In this document: positions 9,513 to 17,711 of the stretch, in pieces
How positions within the stretch are numbered: position 1 is the first letter of the stretch
Layout: each line of letters opens with the position of its first letter
Assembly: GCA_002695065.1 (NCBI GenBank)
Contig: NZNW01000013.1
Location: 1 to 64,000 of the forward strand
DNA length: 64,000 nt
Direction of reading: 5' to 3'
From: Salinicola sp.
GTDB lineage: Bacteria > Pseudomonadota > Gammaproteobacteria > Pseudomonadales > Halomonadaceae
Notes under the pieces: model-generated
What the model was told of the DNA's origin: nothing
The model's database searches: none
The model's input: the letters and a program-made list of their open reading frames with translations, nothing else
Program-made: the position numbers and the translations under genes

Positions 9513-9539
9513 CCTCCGATTGCAAGAGGCGCCCCAGGC

Positions 9540-10628
9540 TCAGGATGCGTCGAGGCGCTTCAGGCCCTCAAGCAGTGCCTCGTGAAACCGCTCGGGCTGC
9601 TGGATATGCGGTGAGTGGCCCAGGTCGGGGAATTCGACCAGCTCGGCGTCGGGGATGCGTTCGGCGGCGCGTTCGCCCAGCACGTCGTAGTGCCCCAGGG
9701 TTTTCTTGACCTCGTCGGAGGCGAGCCCCTTGCCGATCGCCGTGTTGTCCTTCTCCCCGATCAGCAGCAGCGTCGGCACCTGGATCTCGTCGAACTCGTG
9801 GATGACCGGCTGGGTGAAGACCATGTCCGAGGTGAGGGCCTGATCCCAGGCGACGAGATCCCCCTCCGGCCCCGCGTACATACCGGCCAGCATGTCGACC
9901 CAGCGGTCGTAGCGCGGCTCCCATTCGCCGACGTAGTAGGTCGACTGCTGATAGCGGCGGATCCCCTCGGCGTCTTTCTTCCGCTCGCTGGCGTAGGCTT
10001 CGTCGATCGGCTGATAGGGCACGCCCATGGCCTTCCAGTCCTCGAGGCCGATCGGGTTGACCAGCACCAGTTTCTCGGTCTGCTCGGGGTACATCAGCGT
10101 GTAGCGGCTCGCCAGCATGCCGCCCATGGAGTGGCCCATGATCGTGACATCGTCGAGATCGAGGCTTTCGAGCAGGGCGTGAGTGTTGGCGGCGAGCTGG
10201 TGGAAGCTGAACTGGTACGCCTTGGGCTTGCTCGACTTGCAGAAACCGATCTGATCCGGCGCGATCACTCGGTAGCCCGCTGCGTTGAGACGCTCGATGG
10301 AGTCTTCCCAGGTCGCGGCGCAGAAGTTCTTGCCGTGGAGCAGCACGATGGTGTGGCCATTGGGCTCGTCGGCAGGGACGTCCAGGTATGCCATCTGCAT
10401 CTCTTGACGCTGAGAGGTGAAGCGAAAGCGCTCCACCGGGTATGGATAGTCGAAGCCTTCCAGTTCGGCGCCGTAGCGTGGCGTTGTCTTGCGATCTGGC
10501 TCGGCGGCGTCGGCTTCCTGGGCCTCGGCGCTCACCGATACGCCAGCCAGCGTGGTGCCAAGGGCGAGGCTCAAGGCCGGTAGCCAATGGCGGTAGGGAG
10601 AGGCCGGGGTCGCTGACATCGCTTGCAT
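9540..10628 (-). CDS. Exported alpha/beta-fold hydrolase
   Basis: A 362-residue hydrolase with an N-terminal signal peptide (hydrophobic stretch about 15-35, cleavage likely after SVSAEA). The fold motifs are LLHGKNFCAATW (oxyanion hole), GHSMGG with nucleophile Ser167, an acidic residue around LLLIGEKDNT, and the catalytic His in DLGHSPH near the C-terminus. The ATG at 10628 is chosen because AGGAG lies 6 nt upstream and a signal peptide follows. It probably acts in the periplasm on an ester, lactone or similar substrate that cannot be named from sequence. It is unlinked in strand and spacing to obvious pathway partners. Confidence 0.85.
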   Translation of the reverse strand: MQAMSATPASPYRHWLPALSLALGTTLAGVSVSAEAQEADAAEPDRKTTPRYGAELEGFDYPYPVERFRFTSQRQEMQMAYLDVPADEPNGHTIVLLHGKNFCAATWEDSIERLNAAGYRVIAPDQIGFCKSSKPKAYQFSFHQLAANTHALLESLDLDDVTIMGHSMGGMLASRYTLMYPEQTEKLVLVNPIGLEDWKAMGVPYQPIDEAYASERKKDAEGIRRYQQSTYYVGEWEPRYDRWVDMLAGMYAGPEGDLVAWDQALTSDMVFTQPVIHEFDEIQVPTLLLIGEKDNTAIGKGLASDEVKKTLGHYDVLGERAAERIPDAELVEFPDLGHSPHIQQPERFHEALLEGLKRLDAS

Positions 10629-10713
10629 GCATCGCTCCTGATGGGGCTGAGTGGGAAAGTGCTGGGAGGGAAAGTGCGTTGATACGGTTTTAGACGACGG
10701 CGTCGCCGATAGT

Positions 10714-11613
10714 TCAAACGATATCCAGCGACACCGGCTCCCGGGGCGCCGGGAAGGCGTCGTCGAGCCGGGTGAGGTCGTCATCGTCGAGTTCGATGTT
10801 CAAGGCTTCGGCATTGGCCTCGACGTGGGCCAGGGTCGACGCCTTGGGAATGGAGACGACCGATCTCGGCCCCTCGCGGTGGCCGCTGACAGGGCGAATG
10901 GTCCAGGCCAGCAGGATCTGTGCGGCGCTGGCGTCATGCTTGTCGGCGATCTCGTTGACCACCGTGGAGGAGAGCAGCTTGGCGCGCAGTCGACCTCCCT
11001 GGGCCAGGGGGCAGTAGGCCATCACCGGGATATGGTGATCCTGCATCCAGGGGATGACGTCGACCTCGATGCCGCGGGAACCGAGATGATAGAGCACCTG
11101 GTTGGTCGCGCAATCGGCGGCGGCCGGCAGCGCATCCATGGCTCTGAGGTTGCCGGCATCGAAGTTGGAGACGCCAAATCGGCGTATCTTGCCCTGATCG
11201 CGCAGTCGCTCGAACGCCTCGAACGTCTCTTCCAGGGGAATGCTGCCGGGCCAGTGCAGCAGGTAGAGATCGAGCGTCTCGATCCCCAGCCGTTCGAGGC
11301 TGCCTTCGCAGGCGGCGATGGCGCTGTCCCGGCCGGCGTTCCAGGGGTAGACCTTGGAGACCACGAAGGCGTCGTCGCGACGATCGCGTATCGCTTCGCC
11401 GACGACCTCCTCGGCACCGCCGTCGCCGTACATCTCGGCCGTATCGATCAACGTCAGGCCCAGGTCCAGGCCGTGCCGCAACGCCGCCACCTCCTGCCGG
11501 CGCGGCACCCGATTCTCTCCCATGTACCAGGTGCCCTGGCCGATGGCCGGCAGGGATAGAGGCGACTCTTCCTGGCTTCCTGGCATCACAATCTGCGGCA
11601 GCGAACGTGGCAT
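10714..11613 (-). CDS. Aldo/keto reductase
   Basis: A 299-residue cytoplasmic NADPH-dependent oxidoreductase of the TIM-barrel AKR family. The catalytic tetrad is visible: Asp57 and Tyr62 (DTAEMYG), Lys87 (SKVYP) and His120 (LLHWPG). GVSNFD and the SIPKAS phosphate-binding segment are also typical. It resembles the diketogulonate-reductase-like general aldehyde reductases; the physiological substrate is not predictable. It lies 85 bp upstream, on the same strand, of the exported hydrolase. Confidence 0.92.
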   Translation of the reverse strand: MPRSLPQIVMPGSQEESPLSLPAIGQGTWYMGENRVPRRQEVAALRHGLDLGLTLIDTAEMYGDGGAEEVVGEAIRDRRDDAFVVSKVYPWNAGRDSAIAACEGSLERLGIETLDLYLLHWPGSIPLEETFEAFERLRDQGKIRRFGVSNFDAGNLRAMDALPAAADCATNQVLYHLGSRGIEVDVIPWMQDHHIPVMAYCPLAQGGRLRAKLLSSTVVNEIADKHDASAAQILLAWTIRPVSGHREGPRSVVSIPKASTLAHVEANAEALNIELDDDDLTRLDDAFPAPREPVSLDIV

Positions 11614-11727
11614 CGAAAACTCCGGTTCGTGAAAACGTTACTGTTATGCTGGTCGCCACTCGCGAGTTTCGCAAACCACGGCGTTGGCAGATCGTGTTCG
11701 TCGGCCACCGTGTAACGTTGCCCGACT

Positions 11728-12378
11728 GTGTGCCCCGTCCGTTGGTTTCCCGTGAACCGCCTCGCGGTGCGGGTGAACGTCTCGCGGTCATCGTCCACCG
11801 GTTTCAGGAGAACCCCCATCGAACCCTCTTCGCTCAGTCGGACCCGGGCCTGGGTCGAATCCTTCGTCGTCGCCCACGACATCTGTCCCTTTGCCGGGCG
11901 CGAAGTGCGTCGGGACGCCATTCGCTACGCCGTGGCCGAAGCCAGCGACCTGGAAGGGCTGCTCCACGAGCTGGTGGCCGAGTGCCGGCGTCTCGATGCG
12001 GACGCTGGCCTTGCCACCACGCTGCTGATCGCGCCGGTGGGCATGGACGACTTCGACGACTACCTGGACTGGCTCGAGCTGGCCGAGCGGCTGATGGAGG
12101 AGCTGGGATATGCCGGCATCTATCAGCTGGCCAGTTTCCACCCGGACTATGTGTTCGAGGGCGTGGCGGCGGACGACCCCGCCAACGCCACCAACCGTTC
12201 GCCCTGCCCGATGCTGCACATCCTGCGGGAAGCCGAGCTCGAGCGGGCGATCGCGCACCATGCCGACCCCGAAGGCATTCCCGAGCGCAACATGGCGCTG
12301 TTGCGAGCCCCGGGATCGCGGGCCCTGGCCAGATCCCGACAGTTGCTGGATCGAACGTCCGACGGGCCCGGTGAATAG
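11728..12378 (+). CDS. DUF1415 family protein
   Basis: From about residue 38 onward (RAWVESFVVAHDICPFAG, then FDDYLDWLELAERLMEELG, IYQLASFHPDYVFEG, NRSPCPMLHILRE) the protein is a clear DUF1415 member, a proteobacterial family of unknown function usually 180-200 residues long. The extent given is the longest frame, opening with GTG. Certain coding begins by 11818. The only good ribosome site, AGGAG at 11806-11810, is followed 7 nt later by an in-frame ATC at 11818 (residue 31), which would give a 186-residue protein of normal family length. Either an ATC start, one of several upstream GTGs, or a sequencing error in ATG is possible. Confidence 0.8.
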   Translation: MCPVRWFPVNRLAVRVNVSRSSSTGFRRTPIEPSSLSRTRAWVESFVVAHDICPFAGREVRRDAIRYAVAEASDLEGLLHELVAECRRLDADAGLATTLLIAPVGMDDFDDYLDWLELAERLMEELGYAGIYQLASFHPDYVFEGVAADDPANATNRSPCPMLHILREAELERAIAHHADPEGIPERNMALLRAPGSRALARSRQLLDRTSDGPGE

Positions 12379-12398
12379 GCTATGCTGATAGCTGGCGC

Positions 12399-12416
12399 CG
12401 ATGTCGTCCGACATCG
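12399..12416. promoter_or_regulatory. Perfect 18-bp palindrome before tpx
   Basis: CGATGTCG-TC-CGACATCG is a perfect inverted repeat located 20 bp past the DUF1415 stop and about 57 bp upstream of tpx. It could be an operator in the tpx promoter or a hairpin ending the preceding transcript; no T-run follows, which favours the operator reading. Confidence 0.4.
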
Positions 12417-12472
12417 CGTGCAACGGTTTGCCATCGTTTCGTCTTTGAATCGTTCCTTCCGGAGAGACCATC

Positions 12473-12976
12473 ATGCAGAGCGTGACGCGAGGCGGCGTGG
12501 CCGTCGAGGTCGGCGGTGATTTCCCCGCCGTTGGCGACAGAGCCCCCGCCTTTACCCTGACCAATGCCGAGCTGGAGGAGGTGTCGCTGGCGGACTTCTC
12601 CGGCCGATGCAAGGTGCTCAACATCATCCCCAGCGTCGACACCAGGACCTGTGCGATGTCCACGCGCAAGTTCAACGAGTACGCCAGCGGGCTCGACAAT
12701 ACCGTCGTGCTGGTGGTGTCGGCGGACCTGCCCTTCGCGCAGAGCCGGTTCTGCGGTGCCGAAGGGTTGGATCGCGTCGTCACGCTCTCCAGTTTCCGCC
12801 ACCCCGAGTTCCGCGAGAGCTACGGTGTCGCGCTGCAGAGCGGCGCCATGGCCGGACTGTGCGCCCGCGCGGTGATCGTGCTGGACGAGCAGGACACGGT
12901 GGTACACGCCGAGCTGGTCAGCGAGATCAAGAATGAGCCCGACTACGATGCAGCGCTGGCGGCCCTCGAGGCGTGA
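12473..12976 (+). CDS. tpx: Thiol peroxidase (atypical 2-Cys peroxiredoxin)
   Basis: A 167-residue Tpx. The peroxidatic Cys60 sits in [17 protein letters not shown] and the resolving Cys94 in RFCGAEGL, the same positions within one residue as E. coli Tpx (Cys61/Cys95). It reduces lipid and alkyl hydroperoxides using thioredoxin. A second redox gene, the OsmC-type peroxidase, follows about 130 bp downstream, making a small peroxide-defence pair. The start is the ATG at 12473, preceded by a CCGGAGAGACC ribosome site. Confidence 0.96.
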   Translation: MQSVTRGGVAVEVGGDFPAVGDRAPAFTLTNAELEEVSLADFSGRCKVLNIIPSVDTRTCAMSTRKFNEYASGLDNTVVLVVSADLPFAQSRFCGAEGLDRVVTLSSFRHPEFRESYGVALQSGAMAGLCARAVIVLDEQDTVVHAELVSEIKNEPDYDAALAALEA

Positions 12977-13109
12977 GGATGGAGATGGCAGGGGGACAGA
13001 GATGGCGGGAGGGATGACCTCCGAGCCATGTGGTCTACACTGATTCTCGCCCATCCACCGCGATGGTCGATTGCATCGAAACGTCACATCAAACCAGAAG
13101 GAGCTGACG

Positions 13110-13541
13110 ATGACGATCAAGAAATCCGGATCCGCCGAATGGAAGGGTAGCCTCAAGAAGGGCAAGGGCGTCGTTTCCACCGAGAGTGGCGCCCTCGAGC
13201 AGAACCCCTACGGTTTCAATACCCGTTTCGAGGGTCAGCCGGGCACCAATCCCGAAGAGCTGATTGCCTCCGCTCATGCCAGCTGCTTTTCGATGGCGCT
13301 GTCGATGATGCTGGGCGAGGAGGGCATCGAGCCCGACAGCATCAAGACCGACGCCACCGTCATCATGGAGCAGGACGACAGCGGCTTCACCATCACCGAA
13401 GTGCAACTCAAGACCGTGGCCAAGATTCCGGGAGCCGACCAGGCGACCTTCGACAGCGCCGCCCAGAAGGCCAAGGAAGGGTGCCCGATCTCCAAGTTGC
13501 TGAACGCCAGGATCTCGCTGGACGCCAAGCTGGAAAGCTGA
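13110..13541 (+). CDS. OsmC family hydroperoxide reductase
   Basis: A 143-residue OsmC-type protein. The ATG at 13110 is preceded by a strong AGAAGGAGCTGACG ribosome site; a longer in-frame extension to 13071 is not needed. The two redox cysteines are Cys59 (SAHASCFSMAL) and Cys124 (EGCPISKLL), as in OsmC/Ohr proteins that reduce organic hydroperoxides. Substrate preference (OsmC versus Ohr) points to OsmC because of the NPYGFNTRFEG and GTNPEELI segments. A good terminator follows 19 bp after the stop. Confidence 0.93.
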   Translation: MTIKKSGSAEWKGSLKKGKGVVSTESGALEQNPYGFNTRFEGQPGTNPEELIASAHASCFSMALSMMLGEEGIEPDSIKTDATVIMEQDDSGFTITEVQLKTVAKIPGADQATFDSAAQKAKEGCPISKLLNARISLDAKLES

Positions 13542-13560
13542 ACCTCCGGCGACGGGAAGA

Positions 13561-13585
13561 ACCGGCCCTCGAGGCCGGTTTTTTT
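13561..13585 (+). terminator. Rho-independent terminator after the OsmC gene
   Basis: Perfect 7-bp stem ACCGGCC / GGCCGGT with a 5-nt loop, followed by a run of seven T. It ends the OsmC transcript. Confidence 0.92.
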
Positions 13586-13766
13586 GCGTCGGGCTGGGCC
13601 GCGTCCTGGCCCCGCGGCTGCGTGAACCGCACTGACGGAACTTGCAAAGTCTGGTAATGTCGTGGCCCCCTTCATGCGCCGGGCGGCATCCTCCGTCGTA
13701 CATCCGTGACGCACGTTGGCTACTGGACACCTGCACGTTTCAACGCCTCAGAAAAAGAACACGGCT

Positions 13767-15074
13767 ATGGCTAACGCACCTCAATACGATGCGGCTCCGT
13801 CGCGTCCGCTGTCACGCGGTGACATCAAGATCCTGTCGCTCTCCGCCCTGGGTGGCGCGCTGGAATTCTACGACTTCATCATCTTCGTCTACTTCGCCAC
13901 CGTGATCGGGCATCTGTTCTTCCCGCCCGACATGCCGGAGTGGCTGCGGATGGTCCAGACCTACGGTATCTTCGCCGCCGGCTATCTGGCGCGTCCGCTG
14001 GGCGGCATCATCATGGCGCACTTCGGCGACCTGCTGGGCCGCAAGCGCATGTTCACGCTGTCGATCTTCCTGATGTCCGTACCGACGCTGCTGATCGGCT
14101 GCCTGCCGACCTACGATACCATCGGTTATCTGGCGCCACTGCTGCTGGTGCTGATGCGGATCCTGCAGGGCGCGGCGGTCGGCGGCGAGGTTCCCGGTGC
14201 CTGGGTGTTCGTGACCGAACACGTCTCGCGCAAGGACGTGGGGCTGGCCTGCGGCACGCTGGCTTCCGGGCTGGTGGCCGGCATCCTGATCGGATCGGTG
14301 ATCTCGGCGTTCCTGAAGTCGTACTGCACGCCGGAGGAGATGAGCGCCTACGGCTGGCGGGTGCCGTTCCTGATCGGCGGCGTCTTCGGCTTCCTGGCGG
14401 TCTATCTGCGCCGTTACCTGGAAGAGACGCCGGTGTTCGCCGAGATGCGTGCCAAGAAAGCGCTCTCCGACGGGCTGCCGGTCAAGCGCGTGCTCAGTCG
14501 CCACATGGACAGCGTGGTGCTGTCGATGGCGGTGACCTGGATTCTCACCGGCGCGGTGGTGGTGGTGGTGCTGATGACGCCGAGCCTGTTGCAGACGCTC
14601 TACGGCATCGACGCCTCGCTGGCCAACGTCTGGGCCATCGTCTGCGTGATCATCGGCTGCGTGGTCTCGGGCTGGTGCTGCGATCGCCTCGGCAGCGGGA
14701 TCACGATCATCGCCTGGAGCCTGCTGCTGGGCGTCGGCTACTGGGTGATGATGCACACGGTGCCGACCAGTCCCGATCAACTGACGCCGCTCTACTGCCT
14801 GGCCGGTTTCGGCGTCGGCATCGTCGGCGTGGTACCCACCATTGCGGTCAAGTCGTTTCCGGCAGCGGTGCGGTTCTCGGGACTCTCGTTCTCCTACAAC
14901 GTCGCCTACGCGATCTTCGGTGGTTTCACCCCGGTGGTGGTGTCGACGTTGATGGCCAGTCATCCCGCCGCGCCGGCCTACTACATCGCCGCGCTGGCGG
15001 CGCTCGGCGTGGTGATCGGCCTGTTCCTGCTACGCGCGCCAAGCGGGCAGCGACTGGCGTTGATGCAGAACTGA
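13767..15074 (+). CDS. MFS transporter, metabolite:H+ symporter type (copy 1)
   Basis: A 435-residue inner-membrane carrier of the MHS branch (ProP/KgtP/ShiA-like). Visible motifs: ALGGALEFYDFIIFVYFAT in helix 1, GDLLGRKRMF in the helix 2-3 loop, RILQGAAVGGEVPGAWVF in helices 4-5, and a second-half loop GWCCDRLGSG. The ATG at 13767 is chosen because the preceding in-frame residues are not membrane-protein-like. A close paralogue lies 104 bp downstream in the same direction. The substrate is unknown; family members carry organic acids, amino acids or betaines. The next genes suggest an amine-linked compound, but this is weak. Confidence 0.9.
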   Translation: MANAPQYDAAPSRPLSRGDIKILSLSALGGALEFYDFIIFVYFATVIGHLFFPPDMPEWLRMVQTYGIFAAGYLARPLGGIIMAHFGDLLGRKRMFTLSIFLMSVPTLLIGCLPTYDTIGYLAPLLLVLMRILQGAAVGGEVPGAWVFVTEHVSRKDVGLACGTLASGLVAGILIGSVISAFLKSYCTPEEMSAYGWRVPFLIGGVFGFLAVYLRRYLEETPVFAEMRAKKALSDGLPVKRVLSRHMDSVVLSMAVTWILTGAVVVVVLMTPSLLQTLYGIDASLANVWAIVCVIIGCVVSGWCCDRLGSGITIIAWSLLLGVGYWVMMHTVPTSPDQLTPLYCLAGFGVGIVGVVPTIAVKSFPAAVRFSGLSFSYNVAYAIFGGFTPVVVSTLMASHPAAPAYYIAALAALGVVIGLFLLRAPSGQRLALMQN

Positions 15075-15178
15075 CCTCTCCGTGCCAGGTTCCTGGCCGC
15101 ATCGGCCCGGGGCCTGGCGACTCGATCCCCGAGTGATCGCGACGACGCCCACGGCCGTCGTTCGCCTGGAACACCGAT

Positions 15179-16477
15179 ATGTCCCATGATTCCATTTCGA
15201 CGCGTCCGCTCTCCCGCAGCGACGTCAAGGTGCTCTCGCTGTCGGCACTGGGCGGTGCGCTGGAGTTCTACGACTTCATCATCTTCGTTTACTTCGCGAC
15301 GACCATCGGGCAACTGTTCTTCCCGCCGGACATGCCGGAGTGGCTGCGCCAGACCCAGACCTTCGGCATCTTTGCCGCCGGCTACCTGGTGCGTCCGCTG
15401 GGCGGCATCGTGATGGCGCACTTCGGCGACCTGCTGGGACGCAAGCGGATGTTCACGTTGTCGATCTTCATGATGGCACTGCCGACGCTGGCGATCGGCT
15501 GCCTGCCGACCTACCAAGCCATCGGCTATCTGGCGCCGTTGCTGCTGGTGCTGTTGCGCATGCTCCAGGGGGCGGCCGTGGGCGGCGAGGTGCCCGGAGC
15601 CTGGGTGTTCGTCACCGAGCATGTCCAGCGTCGTCATGTCGGGCTTGCCTGCGGCACGCTGTCGGCGGGGCTGGCGGCGGGAATTCTGATCGGTTCGTTG
15701 GTATCGGCGGCGATGAAATCGCACTACTCGGCTGGCGAACTGGCCGAAGGGGCGTGGCGAATTCCGTTCGTGATCGGCGGGGGATTCGGATTGATCGCGG
15801 TCTACCTGCGTCGCTGGCTGCGCGAGACCCCGGTCTTCGCCGAGCTGCGCGAACGCCGGGCGCTGGCCGCCGAGCTGCCGGTCAAGGCGGTGCTTCGCGA
15901 TCACCTGGGCGGTGTGCTGCTGGCCATGGCCGTCAGCTGGATTCTGACCGCGGCCATCGTCGTGGTGATGTTGATGACGCCGCCGCTGCTGGCGGCGCAG
16001 TACGCCGGGCTGGACGCCTCGCTGGCCAACGTGGTGGCGATCCTGTGCCTGATCGTGGGCTGCGTGGTCGCCGGCTGGTGCGCCGACCGTTTCGGCAGCG
16101 GCGCGACCCTGATCGGCTGGAGCGTGCTGCTGGGGACGAGCTACTGGCTGATGATGAGCGTCGTCGGCCAGCGTCCCGACCAGTTGATGCCGCTCTACGC
16201 CCTGGCCGGTTTCTCAGTGGGGATTACCGGTGCCATCCCGGCGGTGGCGGTCAAGGCGTTCCCGGCGGCGGTCCGGTTCAGCGGATTGTCGTTCTCCTAC
16301 AACGTCGCCTACGCGATATTCGGTGGCTTCACGCCGATCATCGTTACCACGCTGATGCGCTGGTACCCGATGTCGCCGGCGATCTACGTCGCCGCGCTAT
16401 CGGTCATGGGTGTCCTCATCGGCCTGTTTCTGCTGCGCACGCCTGCCGGGCGCCGGCTGGCGGTCATGCCGTCGTAG
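15179..16477 (+). CDS. MFS transporter, metabolite:H+ symporter type (copy 2, tandem paralogue)
   Basis: A 432-residue paralogue of the preceding gene, alignable end to end: shared ALGGALEFYDFIIFVYFAT, FFPPDMPEWLR, MAHFGDLLGRKRMFTLSIF, QGAAVGGEVPGAWVFVTEH, and AAVRFSGLSFSYNVAYAIF. Most differences are in the central loop and the fourth quarter, where substrate choice may differ. The pair is best explained as a tandem duplication, probably transcribed together, ending at the hairpin 16501-16543. No strong ribosome site is visible before the ATG. Confidence 0.9.
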   Translation: MSHDSISTRPLSRSDVKVLSLSALGGALEFYDFIIFVYFATTIGQLFFPPDMPEWLRQTQTFGIFAAGYLVRPLGGIVMAHFGDLLGRKRMFTLSIFMMALPTLAIGCLPTYQAIGYLAPLLLVLLRMLQGAAVGGEVPGAWVFVTEHVQRRHVGLACGTLSAGLAAGILIGSLVSAAMKSHYSAGELAEGAWRIPFVIGGGFGLIAVYLRRWLRETPVFAELRERRALAAELPVKAVLRDHLGGVLLAMAVSWILTAAIVVVMLMTPPLLAAQYAGLDASLANVVAILCLIVGCVVAGWCADRFGSGATLIGWSVLLGTSYWLMMSVVGQRPDQLMPLYALAGFSVGITGAIPAVAVKAFPAAVRFSGLSFSYNVAYAIFGGFTPIIVTTLMRWYPMSPAIYVAALSVMGVLIGLFLLRTPAGRRLAVMPS

Positions 16478-16500
16478 TCGTAGGGTCCTGGCGCTTCGAT

Positions 16501-16543
16501 GACACCCCGTCGCGCTCCGTGCGCTCCGTGCGCTCGGGGTGTC
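16501..16543 (+). terminator. Hairpin after the carrier pair, with a tandem-repeat loop
   Basis: Nine-bp stem GACACCCCG (16501-16509) / CGGGGTGTC (16535-16543). The 25-nt loop is made of GCGCTCCGT repeated twice plus GCGCT. Only TT follows, so termination strength is uncertain. Confidence 0.55.
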
Positions 16544-16652
16544 TTGCGTTAGGCTGGGTCTGGCGCGGAAGCGGCGGCGCGGCTGGGCGCCGGCCTTGGA
16601 AGCGCTTACATTGTTGGGCCGGGATTTCGCTGATCGGACGACGCCTGACATC

Positions 16653-17528
16653 ATGATCAATCTCAGACAGATAGAAGCCTTTCGCGCGGTGATGATCCAC
16701 AAGACGGTGACCCGCGCCGCTCAGACGCTCTACGTCTCCCAGCCGGCGGTCAGTCGGCTGGTTGCCGATCTCGAGTACTACATCGGTTTCGAGCTATTTC
16801 TTCGCCACAAGGGGCGCCTGGTACCCACACCGGAAGCGCTGGCCTTCTACGAGGAGGTGGAACGCTCGTTCGTTGGGTTGGAGCGCATCACCGAAACCGC
16901 CCGCGACATTCGCGAATTCCGTTCCGGACGGCTGTTCATCTGCGCCATGCCGGCGCTCTCCATCTCGTTGCTGCCGGACATCGTCCACCGTTTCTCCCAG
17001 CGCTATCCGGCGGTGTCGATCTCATTGCAGGCCCACAGCTCCAAGCGAGTCGTCGAATGGGTCTCGACCCAGCAGTGCGATGTCGGTTTCATCGGACTGA
17101 GCTTCGAGGACCCGGGGGTCGAGGAACGGACCATGATCGAGGCGCCGCTCAAGCTGGTGATGTTGCCGAATCATCCGCTGGCAGCGAGGCAATGGGTTCG
17201 GGCCAGCGATCTCGCCGGGGAGCCTTTCATCTCCGTGGGGCAGTTCCTGGACGTTCGGCCCGACATCGATCGCGTCTTCGCCGAGGCGGGTATCAAGCGC
17301 GACCTGCGCCTGGAGACGCAGCTCTCATCGGTGGCCTGCGAAATGGTACTGGCGGGGGCGGGTATTTCCCTGATCGAACCGGCCACGGCTTACAGCTACG
17401 TGAGCCGTGGGCTGGCGGTCCGGGATTTCGAGCCGTCCATCCTGTTTCGATACAGCGCATTACTACCCGCTTTTCGCCCGCCTTCCCGGCTGGCCACCGA
17501 GTTCATCAAGGCGGTAGAAGGGCCCTAG
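16653..17528 (+). CDS. LysR family transcriptional regulator
   Basis: A 291-residue LTTR. The N-terminal helix-turn-helix is MINLRQIEAFRAVM followed by TRAAQTLYVSQPAVSRLVAD, then the effector domain (about 90-290) with the usual GxxxEMVLAGAGISLIEP segment near the C-terminus. The ATG at 16653 gives the standard LTTR beginning. It lies directly upstream of and co-directional with the ABC transporter and oxidase genes and downstream of the carrier pair, so it probably controls the 17.7-26.1 kb catabolic set. LTTR/OccR/NocR-like control of opine catabolism is a known parallel. Confidence 0.9.
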   Translation: MINLRQIEAFRAVMIHKTVTRAAQTLYVSQPAVSRLVADLEYYIGFELFLRHKGRLVPTPEALAFYEEVERSFVGLERITETARDIREFRSGRLFICAMPALSISLLPDIVHRFSQRYPAVSISLQAHSSKRVVEWVSTQQCDVGFIGLSFEDPGVEERTMIEAPLKLVMLPNHPLAARQWVRASDLAGEPFISVGQFLDVRPDIDRVFAEAGIKRDLRLETQLSSVACEMVLAGAGISLIEPATAYSYVSRGLAVRDFEPSILFRYSALLPAFRPPSRLATEFIKAVEGP

Positions 17529-17711
17529 TGCGCCAGTTGGAGGGGGCAAAGCCTTGAATCGCCAACAGCCATAACATTAATGAATAGCCGGCATTTAAAA
17601 CGGCATTGGGCCTGATGGAAAAACGACGATAGCTTGCAGGACAGCCGCTTCAACTAGCGAGCTGATCCGTTCACGACTCATAACGACGCATAAAAACAAC
17701 GGAGTTAGAGT

